From Candidatus Onthousia faecavium (GTDB lineage: Bacteria; Bacillota_I; Bacilli_A; RF39; UBA660), in assembly GCA_018711135.1 (NCBI GenBank), contig DVIS01000007.1, positions 1 through 54,638 on the forward strand: DNA of 54,638 bases, written 5' to 3'. Of this stretch, positions 8,350-16,468 are shown piece by piece (position 1 is the first letter of the stretch; every line of letters begins with the position of its first letter). The notes under the pieces were generated by a model. That model saw only the letters and a list, made by a program, of their open reading frames with translations, was not told the origin of the DNA and ran no database searches. The position numbers and the translations under genes were made by a program.

Positions 8350-10962
8350 TTGAAAGATGCTTATACTATTAATAGTAGTGAAGTAATAGAAAAATTACAT
8401 AGTTCTAATCAAGGTTTAACTGAAGCATTAGCTAGATCAAGATTAGAAAAAAATGGACCCAATATTATTGCAAGTACTAAAAAGAAAACTATTTTTGAAA
8501 TGATTTTAGAACAGTTAAAGGATAAAATGATTATTATTCTTCTTTTCGCATCTATTCTTTCTTTTATCTTAGGAGAACAAGCGGAAGGTATTGTTATATT
8601 AATTATTATTTTTATTAATGCTTTAATCAGTATTATTCAAGAAAAAAAAGCCATGGATGCAATTGAAGCTTTAAAAAAAATGAATACTCCTCATACAACG
8701 GTTATAAGAGAAGGTAAGAAAAAAGAAATCCTAACTAAAGATTTGGTTGTAGGGGACTTAGTCTATTTAGAAGATGGAAATATTGTCCCCGCAGATATTA
8801 GATTAATTGAAGAACAAGGCTTAAAAGTAGATGAATCATCCTTAACTGGAGAAAGTGTTCCTGTAATGAAAGATGCTAATATCTTATTAGATGAAAAAAC
8901 ACCATTAGCAGATAGAACTAATATGGTCTATTCATCTACTATTATTTCTTATGGTACGGCAATTGGAATTGTTGTTACTACCTCATCTGATACAGAGGTA
9001 GGTAAGATCGCTAAAATGTTAGATGATACCGAAAACTTAGATACACCTTTAAAAAGAAAACTAAATAAAGTAGGTGAGGTCCTTTCTATTGCTGGTATTA
9101 TTATCGCTATTCTCATTTTCTTTATTGGACTTTTATATGGTAAAGACTTGATAGCTTTATTAATGATTGCCATATCACTAGCTATCTCAGTTATTCCTGA
9201 AGGTTTACCTGCTACTGCTACAATTGTTATGGCTTTAGGAGTTTCAAGAATGGCTAAAAATAATGCTCTTGTTAAAAAGTTGCCTGCTGTTGAAGCTTTA
9301 GGTAGTTCAACAGTTATTTGTACTGATAAAACTGGAACTCTAACCTTAAATAAAATGACCGTTACAGTTAGTGCTTTATTTACAGATATTATCTCTAAAA
9401 ATAAAATTAATAACTTTAATGATACAATGATTTATGCCGCTATTCTATGTAACAATGCTTCTTTAGATAAAAATAAAGTCTTAGGTGATCCAACGGAAGG
9501 AGCTTTACTTACTTATGCTTTAGACCATAACTATGATTTAACTAAGATAAGAAAAGACCATAAAATTTTATTTTCTAATCCTTTTGATTCTGTGAGAAAG
9601 AGAATGAGTGCCGTTATAAAAGATGATGATAATACTAATTATATTCTTTATAGTAAAGGTGCTCCTGAAGAGTTAATTGATGTTTGTACTGATACAATGA
9701 TAGATGGGAAAAAAGTTAAATTGACATCAAAAGATAGGAAATTAATAAAAGACTATTGTATGGAGCAATCTCGTAAAGGTTTAAGACTTTTAGGTTTTGC
9801 AACTAAAAATATTTCTAGTCTTCCTCATGAAGATGATCAAACTATTGAAAATGACTTAACCTTTATTGGTATTATGGGAATGATGGATCCACCACGAGAA
9901 GAGGTAAAACATGCGATAGAAACTTGTCATGAAGCTGGTATTAGAGTCATTATGATTACAGGAGACCATAAATTAACTGCTACCTCTATTGCTAAAGATT
10001 TAGGTATATATAAACAAGGTGATTTAGTAATTAGTGGAGAAGAGTTAGCTAAGATGAGTGATTTAAAACTACGTAATACCATTAAAGATATTTCTGTTTT
10101 TGCTAGAGTTACTCCTAATGATAAATTAAGAATCGTTAAAGCCTTAAAGAAAAATAAAGAAATCGTGGCGATGACTGGTGATGGGGTTAATGATGCTCCG
10201 GCTTTAAAGCAAGCTGATATTGGAGTTGCTATGGGAATTACTGGAACTGATGTTGCTAAAGATGCTGCTGCGATGATTTTACTTGATGATAATTTTACAA
10301 CTATTGAAAAAGCTGTTAAAGAAGGTAGAAGAGTCTATCGTAATATTCAAAAGGTAATTCAGTATCTTCTAGCAGGTAATATTGCTGAGGTTCTAACTAT
10401 CTTTACTACTATTCTTCTTAATTTAGCTAGTCCTTTACTTGCTGTTCATATTCTTTTCATCAACTTAGTAACAGATACACTTCCATCCCTTGCTTTAGGA
10501 ATTGATCCAGCAAGTCCTAATATTATGAAACATAAGCCTGTAAAAGAAGGAACTCTTTTTGAAAAAGGGCTTGTCTTTAGAACTTGTTTTTATGGTATTT
10601 TCCTTGCCATTATTACGATGATTGCTTATCTAATTGGTCATAATGATAGCTATCAAGCCGCTTTAACAATGTCCTTTACAGTCTTATGTTTATCACAAAT
10701 TTTTCATTCCTTAAATCAAAGTTCTAGTACTATTTCTTTGTTTAGTAAAGATTATCCTCGTAACAAGCTATTATATCTTGCAATGCTAGGATCTGTTTTT
10801 TTCCTATTATTAGTACTCTTTATTCCTCCATTAAGAGAGTTCTTCTCACTAGGTATCCTTAATGGTAGAGAATGGATTACAGTAATACTTTTATCACTTT
10901 CCCCAATACTAGTTGTAGAAATATTCAAATTTATTAAAAGACAAGCGAAAATAGAAAATTAA
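8350..10962 (+). CDS. Cation-transporting P-type ATPase, Ca2+ (PMCA/SERCA) type
   Basis: 870 residues from a TTG start with AAGGGTGATATA upstream. An N-terminal cation-ATPase domain (EALARSRLEKNGPN) precedes paired membrane helices. The actuator domain has TGES (166-169). Membrane helix 4 carries IPEGLPATATI (282-292), typical of type IIA calcium pumps. The phosphorylated aspartate is D326 in CTDKTGTLT. KGAPE and GDGVNDAPALKQADIG mark the nucleotide-binding and hinge regions, and the C-terminal part carries further membrane helices (NLVTDTLPSLALG). It probably exports Ca2+ using ATP. It stands alone between the sortase and the ftsAZ pair. Confidence 0.93.
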   Translation: MKDAYTINSSEVIEKLHSSNQGLTEALARSRLEKNGPNIIASTKKKTIFEMILEQLKDKMIIILLFASILSFILGEQAEGIVILIIIFINALISIIQEKKAMDAIEALKKMNTPHTTVIREGKKKEILTKDLVVGDLVYLEDGNIVPADIRLIEEQGLKVDESSLTGESVPVMKDANILLDEKTPLADRTNMVYSSTIISYGTAIGIVVTTSSDTEVGKIAKMLDDTENLDTPLKRKLNKVGEVLSIAGIIIAILIFFIGLLYGKDLIALLMIAISLAISVIPEGLPATATIVMALGVSRMAKNNALVKKLPAVEALGSSTVICTDKTGTLTLNKMTVTVSALFTDIISKNKINNFNDTMIYAAILCNNASLDKNKVLGDPTEGALLTYALDHNYDLTKIRKDHKILFSNPFDSVRKRMSAVIKDDDNTNYILYSKGAPEELIDVCTDTMIDGKKVKLTSKDRKLIKDYCMEQSRKGLRLLGFATKNISSLPHEDDQTIENDLTFIGIMGMMDPPREEVKHAIETCHEAGIRVIMITGDHKLTATSIAKDLGIYKQGDLVISGEELAKMSDLKLRNTIKDISVFARVTPNDKLRIVKALKKNKEIVAMTGDGVNDAPALKQADIGVAMGITGTDVAKDAAAMILLDDNFTTIEKAVKEGRRVYRNIQKVIQYLLAGNIAEVLTIFTTILLNLASPLLAVHILFINLVTDTLPSLALGIDPASPNIMKHKPVKEGTLFEKGLVFRTCFYGIFLAIITMIAYLIGHNDSYQAALTMSFTVLCLSQIFHSLNQSSSTISLFSKDYPRNKLLYLAMLGSVFFLLLVLFIPPLREFFSLGILNGREWITVILLSLSPILVVEIFKFIKRQAKIEN

Positions 10963-10994
10963 AAAAGGTTTTAAAAATACCTAAATGAAAGTAC

Positions 10995-11024
10995 TTGTTA
11001 AAATAATATGAAATAGTGTATAAT
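10995..11024 (+). promoter_or_regulatory. ftsA promoter
   Basis: TTGTTA (10995-11000), an 18-base spacer and a perfect TATAAT (11019-11024), 23 bases before the ftsA start. Confidence 0.6.
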
Positions 11025-11047
11025 GAAAAAAGAATAGAGGTGGAGTT

Positions 11048-12304
11048 ATGAGTCATATCTATACTGGTCTTGATATTGGTAATGGTAATATCAAAATAGT
11101 TGTAGTTAATGCCAGTGATTCTAGTGAAAATGGTAATGAAGATACCTACCATATCTTGGCAGCTACCTCTACTGTTTCTTTAGGTATGAAAAAAAATGTT
11201 ATATATGATGAAAAAAAATTAAAAAGTTCTCTTTTAAATGCCATAAAAAAAACTGAAGATATAATTGGTATGAAAATTAAAGAGGTTATATTAACATTAC
11301 CTGCTAATAGAGCTAGTATGACTATGGAAAATGGGATGGTTAATATTAAAGGCGAGACTGTAACAGGAAGAGATATTGAAGCAGTTATAAAAGATACGGT
11401 AAGAGATACTTATGACGAGACAAGGGAATTAGTAAGTTGTCTTCCCATATCATTTACAATTGATGATGAACCAAGTAGTCTTGAACCTTTAGGAAAAAGT
11501 GGTGAGAAGCTCTTTTTAAAGGCAGTTGTTGCTACTAGTCCTAAAGAAGAAATATATCCAATCATTAATATTGTTAGAAGTGTCGGTATTAATATTGTAG
11601 ATATTGTTTATAATACTCAAGCTGACTATTATACGGTTGCTAGTAGTAGTTTAGACCGGAAAATGGGAGCTATTATAAATGTTGGGACAGATATTACTAG
11701 TGTGGGTGTTTTTAATAAAGGGATTATGATTAAAAACTCTTATATTCCAGTAGGTAGTAGTAGTGTAGATAAAGATATCGTCTTTATTTATAAAATAAAA
11801 AAAGAAGAAGCGAAAAAACTTAAAGAGACTTTTGCACTTTCTTCTTCTCGGTATGCTGATCATAATGATGATATAAAAATGATAAATAGTGAGAATAAAA
11901 ATATTACAATAAATCAAGTTCAAATATCAGAAATTATTGAGTCACGCTTAAAAGAAATTTTAAAACTTGCAAAAAATGAGATAAATCGCTTAACAAAAAG
12001 AGAAATTAGTTATATAATTGTAGTAGGTGGTATTAGTGAAATAGCAGGCTTTAATTATATAGTAGAAAGTGTGTTAGGTAAATATGCAAGTTGTTTTAAT
12101 ATGAAAACATTAGGAGCACGGCACAATATGTTTACGAGTGCTTTAGGAAGCTGTAAATATTTTGATAAAAAATGTAAATTAAAAGAAAAAGATATTAATA
12201 TGTTTAGTGATGACGAGCTTAATAGTTTTATATCACCTAAAAAGAAAAATCAAGTGAATGAAACAATGATAAATAAATTCTTTAGTCATTTTTTAGATAA
12301 CTAA
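11048..12304 (+). CDS. ftsA: Cell division protein FtsA
   Basis: 418 residues, actin-fold ATPase that tethers FtsZ to the membrane. The phosphate-1 loop is near the N-terminus (YTGLDIGNGNIKIVV). The SHS2/1C region follows (VILTLPANRASM), phosphate-2 is MGAIINVGTDITSVGVF and the adenosine motif is IIVVGGISEIAGF. The C-terminus ends in a short helix (ETMINKFFSHFLDN) like the membrane-targeting amphipathic helix. AGAGGTGGAGTT precedes the ATG. Only 16 bases separate it from ftsZ, the classic order. Confidence 0.93.
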   Translation: MSHIYTGLDIGNGNIKIVVVNASDSSENGNEDTYHILAATSTVSLGMKKNVIYDEKKLKSSLLNAIKKTEDIIGMKIKEVILTLPANRASMTMENGMVNIKGETVTGRDIEAVIKDTVRDTYDETRELVSCLPISFTIDDEPSSLEPLGKSGEKLFLKAVVATSPKEEIYPIINIVRSVGINIVDIVYNTQADYYTVASSSLDRKMGAIINVGTDITSVGVFNKGIMIKNSYIPVGSSSVDKDIVFIYKIKKEEAKKLKETFALSSSRYADHNDDIKMINSENKNITINQVQISEIIESRLKEILKLAKNEINRLTKREISYIIVVGGISEIAGFNYIVESVLGKYASCFNMKTLGARHNMFTSALGSCKYFDKKCKLKEKDINMFSDDELNSFISPKKKNQVNETMINKFFSHFLDN

Positions 12305-12320
12305 TTAAGGAGGAGCAAAC

Positions 12321-13454
12321 ATGGGAAATGGACTAGAAATGGATCAATTAGCGAAAATAAAAGTAATTGGCTGCGGGGGCGGCGGTGGCAATGCTGTTAA
12401 CAGAATGGTAGAATCTGGTGTTAAAGGTGTTGAATTTATCGTTGCTAATACTGATTTACAAGTACTAAATAATTCTAAAGCTGATATTAAAATTCAGTTA
12501 GGTGCTAATTTAACTGATGGCTTAGGAGCAGGTAGTAGACCTGATATTGGTAGAGAAGCCGCTTTAGAGTCTAAAAAAGAAATAGAAGATGCTTTAACTG
12601 GTGCTGATATGGTATTTATAACTTGTGGAATGGGTGGAGGAACAGGTACAGGAGCTGCACCTGTTGTTGCGGAAATTGCTCAAGCTTTAGGTGCCTTAAC
12701 AGTAGCTATTGTTACTAAACCTTTTACTTTTGAAGGAAAAAAGAGAATGGATAATGCTTTAGCAGGTCTTCAAGAACTAGAAAAGCATGTTGATACTTTA
12801 ATTGTCATACCTAATGATAGATTAAGAGAAATAATTGATAAAACTACCCCAATGCTAGAAGCTTTTAAAGAGGTAGATAATGTCTTAAGACGAGGTGTTC
12901 AATCTATTTCCGATTTAATTGCTGTTGTTGGACTTGTTAACCTAGATTTCGCTGATGTGCAATCAGTTATGAAAGATTCAGGTCGTGCTATTATTGGAAT
13001 TGGAATTGGTATGGGTGAAGATAGAGCAATTGAAGCAGCTCAGCAAGCCGTTTCTAGTCCGTTACTTGAAACAAGCATTACGGGTGCTACTGATGCAATT
13101 ATTAATATTACAGGTGGTGTTAACTTAACCTTATTTGAAGCAGAACAAGCTGCTGAAGTTGTTAGAGCTGCATCAGGAACTGATATTAATACCATATTTG
13201 GTTCTGTTATTAACGAAAACTTATCTGATGAGGTTATTGTTACTGTTATCGCTACAGGTTTTGATAAAAAGAATCAAGGACAAGAAAAACAGCCAATTTT
13301 CTCTAATGTTCAACCAAATCGAAGAAGCATGAGAGAAGATAATCCTTATGTTGCTGCCATGAGTAGTAATCAAGAAGATGATGATGATAGCGATGGTGAA
13401 TTGCTAGAAAGTGATTATGATTTTCCACCATTTTTAAGAGATAAGAATTTTTAG
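12321..13454 (+). CDS. ftsZ: Cell division protein FtsZ
   Basis: 377 residues, tubulin-like GTPase that forms the Z ring. Nucleotide-binding motifs are [17 protein letters not shown] near the N-terminus and the tubulin signature GGGTGTG at 105-111. NTDLQVL and the T7-loop region NLDFADV are present. A variable acidic linker leads to the C-terminal peptide [13 protein letters not shown], the FtsA-binding tail. TTAAGGAGGAGC gives a strong start. A terminator directly overlaps the stop. Confidence 0.98.
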   Translation: MGNGLEMDQLAKIKVIGCGGGGGNAVNRMVESGVKGVEFIVANTDLQVLNNSKADIKIQLGANLTDGLGAGSRPDIGREAALESKKEIEDALTGADMVFITCGMGGGTGTGAAPVVAEIAQALGALTVAIVTKPFTFEGKKRMDNALAGLQELEKHVDTLIVIPNDRLREIIDKTTPMLEAFKEVDNVLRRGVQSISDLIAVVGLVNLDFADVQSVMKDSGRAIIGIGIGMGEDRAIEAAQQAVSSPLLETSITGATDAIINITGGVNLTLFEAEQAAEVVRAASGTDINTIFGSVINENLSDEVIVTVIATGFDKKNQGQEKQPIFSNVQPNRRSMREDNPYVAAMSSNQEDDDDSDGELLESDYDFPPFLRDKNF

Positions 13455-13477
13455 AACTGATAATCAGTTCTTTTTTG
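13453..13477 (+). terminator. Terminator after ftsZ
   Basis: AGAACTGA (13453-13460) and TCAGTTCT (13464-13471) form an 8-base stem with a 3-base loop, followed by TTTTTG. Confidence 0.85.
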
Positions 13478-13502
13478 TATATAATAAAAGTACGTATAAA
13501 AG

Positions 13503-13558
13503 TCAAAAAAGTTATTGACAAACTATCGTTCTATATGTTAAGTTGATTACATCAGGGG
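13503..13558 (+). repeat. Putative IS605-type left-end/promoter segment, copy 1
   Basis: This sequence directly before the TnpB fragment includes ATTGACAAACTAT and GTTCT and ends near CATCAGGGGA. It is about 75-80% identical over roughly 50 bases to 27565-27616, where no transposase remains. Being upstream of TnpB and repeated elsewhere, it is most simply the left end (with promoter) of an IS200/IS605-family element. Confidence 0.5.
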
Positions 13559-13568
13559 AGGTATCAAA

Positions 13569-14095
13569 ATGGAAGCATATAAAGCATATAAGTTTAGACT
13601 ATATCCAACGGATAATCAAAAGGTATTAATTAATAAAACTTTTGGTTGTGTTAGATTTGTTTATAACCATTTTTTAGATTATCAAAAGAATAACGGCTTT
13701 AAGAAATCTTCCTACTTATGTAAGGATTTGAAAGAGCTAACTAGTGAGTATGAATTTCTAAAAAAGGTTGATTCATGTGCTTTAAGATGTGCCATCTTCA
13801 ATTTAGAAGATGCTTATAAGAATTTCTTTGCTAAAAGAGGTAACTACCCTGTTTTTAAAGCAAAAAGATCTTATCAAAGTTATAAAACTAACTGTATTGT
13901 AAGTAGTTATAAAAATAATACTTATAGCAATATAAGGATTGATTTAGAAAAAAGACAAATAAAACTCCCTAAATTAGGTTTAGTTGATATAAGGGGATAT
14001 CGTAATAAAAAAGAGCTAGTTGGAAGAATAATTAGTGCGCAGGTAATGAAGGAAGCAACAGGTAAATACTATGTAAGTGTTATTGCTCTAGAAGA
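13569..14095 (+). mobile_element. Truncated IS200/IS605 OrfB (TnpB) fragment
   Basis: About 175 residues of a TnpB-type protein: the N-terminal helix-turn-helix (AYKFRLYPTDNQKVLINKTF, VRFVYNHFL), the middle segment (LRCAIFNLEDAYKNFFAKR, YPVFKAKRSYQSYKTN) and the beta strand run up to KYYVSVI. The RuvC-like catalytic core (DxG, E, D) and the zinc finger are entirely missing. The frame then runs without a stop into an unrelated DUF218 domain near 14085-14110. TnpB is an RNA-guided nuclease in intact elements; this piece cannot be active. AGGGGAGGTATC precedes the ATG. Confidence 0.85.
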
Positions 14096-14578
14096 AGCTC
14101 TAATTAAAGAGAAAGTTATACCTAGTAAAGCGATAGAACTATTAAAAACTAAAAACATTAATAAAGTCCTAGTAACAGGGGGAATAGGGGTAAACGGTGA
14201 TTTTAATGAAGCAGAATATATGAAAGAACATCTATTAGAAATAGGAGTTAAAGAAAGTGATATCTTAATTGAAGATAAATCTACGACAACAGAAGAAAAT
14301 ATTACTAACTCTATTAAAATATTAAAAGATAATATCTCTTAACTAACAAGACTATTATCTTAGTTTTTAGCGAGATTCACTTTAGAAGAGTAGGGATGGA
14401 GTTAAAAAAACAGTTACAAGGATATAACTGTCATTTAATATATCAATTTAAAGAAGACTCTTTAGTATCATTTGATAAAGTTATAATAGATAACAATTTA
14501 AGAGAACTTGCTATTAAAGAAATAAAAAAGATTATGCGTTTTATTCAAGCAGGTCTTATTGCTGATGAAAAAATATAA
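14096..14578 (+). pseudogene. DUF218 (YdcF/ElyC-like) domain gene, 5'-truncated and frameshifted
   Basis: After the TnpB junction the frame encodes IPSKAIELLKTKNINKVLVTGG, EAEYMKEHLLEIGVKESDIL and EDKSTTTEENITNSIKIL, the middle of a DUF218/YdcF fold, and stops at 14340-14342. The continuation is in another frame just downstream: NKTIILVFSEIHFRRV, then MELKKQLQGYNCH (ATG 14396) to the stop at 14576-14578, which is the expected C-terminal half. The gene has therefore lost its start to the IS fragment and suffered a frameshift near 14335-14345. Members act in envelope or peptidoglycan-related processes, but the substrate is unknown. Confidence 0.7.
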
Positions 14579-14675
14579 ATAGTTTACACCTTAAAGTGTA
14601 ATTATGTAAATAAATAATGAAGATAATAGATATTAATGATATAATACGTTTATAATAAATTGAAAAGGAGACATT

Positions 14676-15302
14676 ATGGAAACTATTATAACAGATATTA
14701 TGAATTCTTATGGGTATTTAGGAATTTTCTTTTTAATCATGATTGAAAATGTTTTTCCGCCTATACCTAGTGAGTTAATTTTAACTTTTGGTGGCTTTAT
14801 GGTCATTAGTAGTAATATGACAATTGTTGGGGTTATTATAGCTGCTACTTTAGGTTCGGTAGTAGGAGCCTTAATCTTATATTTTATTGGAAAAATCTTA
14901 AATAAAGAACGATTAATTAAGATAGTTACAAGTAAATATGGTAAACTATTACGAGTTAAGCCTAAAGATATTGAATCAGCTGATAAATGGTTTAATACTA
15001 AGGGAAATATAACAGTTTTATTTTGTAGATTTGTGCCTATAGTAAGAAGCTTAATTAGTATTCCTGCAGGGATGAGTGAAATGCCAATGTTTAAATTTTT
15101 ACTCTATACAACTATTGGTAGTGCTGTTTGGAATACGGCTTTAGTATGTGTTGGAGCTTTTGCTGGAGATAAAAAAGATGCGATTTTAGCTTTTATTGAT
15201 AATGCTTCTCATATTATCTTAATAGTTCTAATTATTTTAATTATTGGCTTTATTATTTGGTTCTATCATCGTAAAAGTAAGAAAGCAAAAAGTAGGAGTT
15301 AA
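14676..15302 (+). CDS. DedA-family membrane protein
   Basis: 208 residues with DedA/SNARE-associated features: an N-terminal re-entrant-like segment with IENVFPPIPSELIL, a GALILYFIGK helix, and the conserved FCRFVPIVRSLISIPAG motif, followed by two more hydrophobic segments and a basic tail (HRKSKKAKSRS). DedA proteins act as lipid scramblases/flippases, including undecaprenyl phosphate recycling; the lipid handled here is not determinable. AAAAGGAGACATT precedes the ATG. A bidirectional terminator follows. Confidence 0.9.
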   Translation: METIITDIMNSYGYLGIFFLIMIENVFPPIPSELILTFGGFMVISSNMTIVGVIIAATLGSVVGALILYFIGKILNKERLIKIVTSKYGKLLRVKPKDIESADKWFNTKGNITVLFCRFVPIVRSLISIPAGMSEMPMFKFLLYTTIGSAVWNTALVCVGAFAGDKKDAILAFIDNASHIILIVLIILIIGFIIWFYHRKSKKAKSRS

Positions 15303-15320
15303 GGTTAAGCTCCTACTTTT
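15287..15320. terminator. Bidirectional terminator between convergent genes
   Basis: AAAGTAGGAG (15289-15298) and CTCCTACTTT (15310-15319) form a 10-base stem with A on the left and T on the right, serving the DedA gene (+) and the glycosyltransferase (-). Confidence 0.85.
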
Positions 15321-16348
15321 GTTATGTTCGTTTTTATTCTTTTTTTGATTGTTTCTTTATTATCATCATCATTATGAAAAGGAATATCTAAATCATCAAA
15401 TATTTCTGCGTCTAAGATACTACTTTTATCTGACAAAAGTCCAAAGTCATATTTTCTATAATCACCATATTCTAATGTTACTAATTGTTTTAAGTCTTTG
15501 ACAAGTTCTATTTTTTCTTTTGGTGGTATCTCCCAAGTTAATACCTCACTTATTCTATTAAAACAATTAGATATTTGAATTATTCTTATTTCTTTTTGAA
15601 AAGTTTTAAAATTATTATGAATTATGGCGGCTTCTTCAATTTGTTTATTAACATCGAAAATATCTAAAATGTCAGGATTAATATCTTGATTAATTATTGA
15701 TCTACTATCTTTGACATTACGCCTATAAAAGTAATCATAGTGATTAAATTTAAGTAATCTTTTAGAGCTAAATAAAGCGCCATAACTATAACCAAAGTCT
15801 TCCCATCTTTTATCTTCAAGAAAATTAATGTCTCTTGCAATATCCATTCTAAATAACTTATCACAGCAAGAAGGAGATTCATAAACAATAACATCTTCTG
15901 TAGCAGGTAAATAATAAGATGTGCCTTTATGTCTTTGTCCTTTTAAAGAGGCATTGTTAAGTTTTTCATCTTCATTGATAAAGCAAATCTTAGTACTTAC
16001 AATCTCTGGAAATCCAGTTTCTTCTGCACCTTTATACATGTCTTTATACATATCAGGATGAATAAAGTCATCTGCATCTACAAAAGTAATATAAAATCCT
16101 TGACTAAAAACAATGCCCATATTTCTACATGCTCCAACACCTTTATTAAAAGAATTAGTATAGACTCTTATTTTTTCGGGATATTTACTTTTATATTGTT
16201 GAATAATATCTAAACTATTATCAGTTGAAGCATCATCAATTACCATAATTTCAATATCTTCTAAGTTTTCACTTGTCAATGATTTAAGACAATCATCTAA
16301 ATATTTTGCTTTATTATAGACAGGTACAATAACACTAATTTTAGGCAT
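15305..16348 (-). CDS. Family 2 glycosyltransferase
   Basis: 347 residues on the minus strand. The GT-A N-terminal domain is clear: PKISVIVPVYNKAKYLDDCL at the start, IMVIDDASTDNSLDI, NKGVGACRNMGI, and the metal-binding FVDADDF. The C-terminal part (about 230-347) is not recognised and is rich in charged residues. GT2 enzymes transfer a sugar from a nucleotide donor to a surface glycan or lipid acceptor. AAGGAGATGAGT precedes the start. No other glycan gene flanks it, so the acceptor is unknown. Confidence 0.9.
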   Translation of the reverse strand: MPKISVIVPVYNKAKYLDDCLKSLTSENLEDIEIMVIDDASTDNSLDIIQQYKSKYPEKIRVYTNSFNKGVGACRNMGIVFSQGFYITFVDADDFIHPDMYKDMYKGAEETGFPEIVSTKICFINEDEKLNNASLKGQRHKGTSYYLPATEDVIVYESPSCCDKLFRMDIARDINFLEDKRWEDFGYSYGALFSSKRLLKFNHYDYFYRRNVKDSRSIINQDINPDILDIFDVNKQIEEAAIIHNNFKTFQKEIRIIQISNCFNRISEVLTWEIPPKEKIELVKDLKQLVTLEYGDYRKYDFGLLSDKSSILDAEIFDDLDIPFHNDDDNKETIKKRIKTNITKVGA

Positions 16349-16375
16349 ACACTCATCTCCTTAAGATTAAGGTAT

Positions 16376-16404
16376 ATAATAGTCTAAAAATTAAATAATG
16401 TCAA
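16376..16404 (-). promoter_or_regulatory. Promoter of the glycosyltransferase gene
   Basis: On the minus strand, TTGACA (16404-16399), a 17-base spacer and TATTAT (16381-16376) precede the gene starting at 16348. On the + strand an extended -10 (TGATATAAT, 16440-16448) probably serves ftsK. Confidence 0.7.
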
Positions 16405-16468
16405 ATTGCTACTAAGTTCTTTAAAAAATATAAGTTCATTGATATAATTAGGATAGAAGGTGGGAAGT

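Noticed and set aside
13135-13332. A 65-codon open frame within ftsZ in another frame.
   Set aside because: Leucine-rich shadow of ftsZ without its own start signal.
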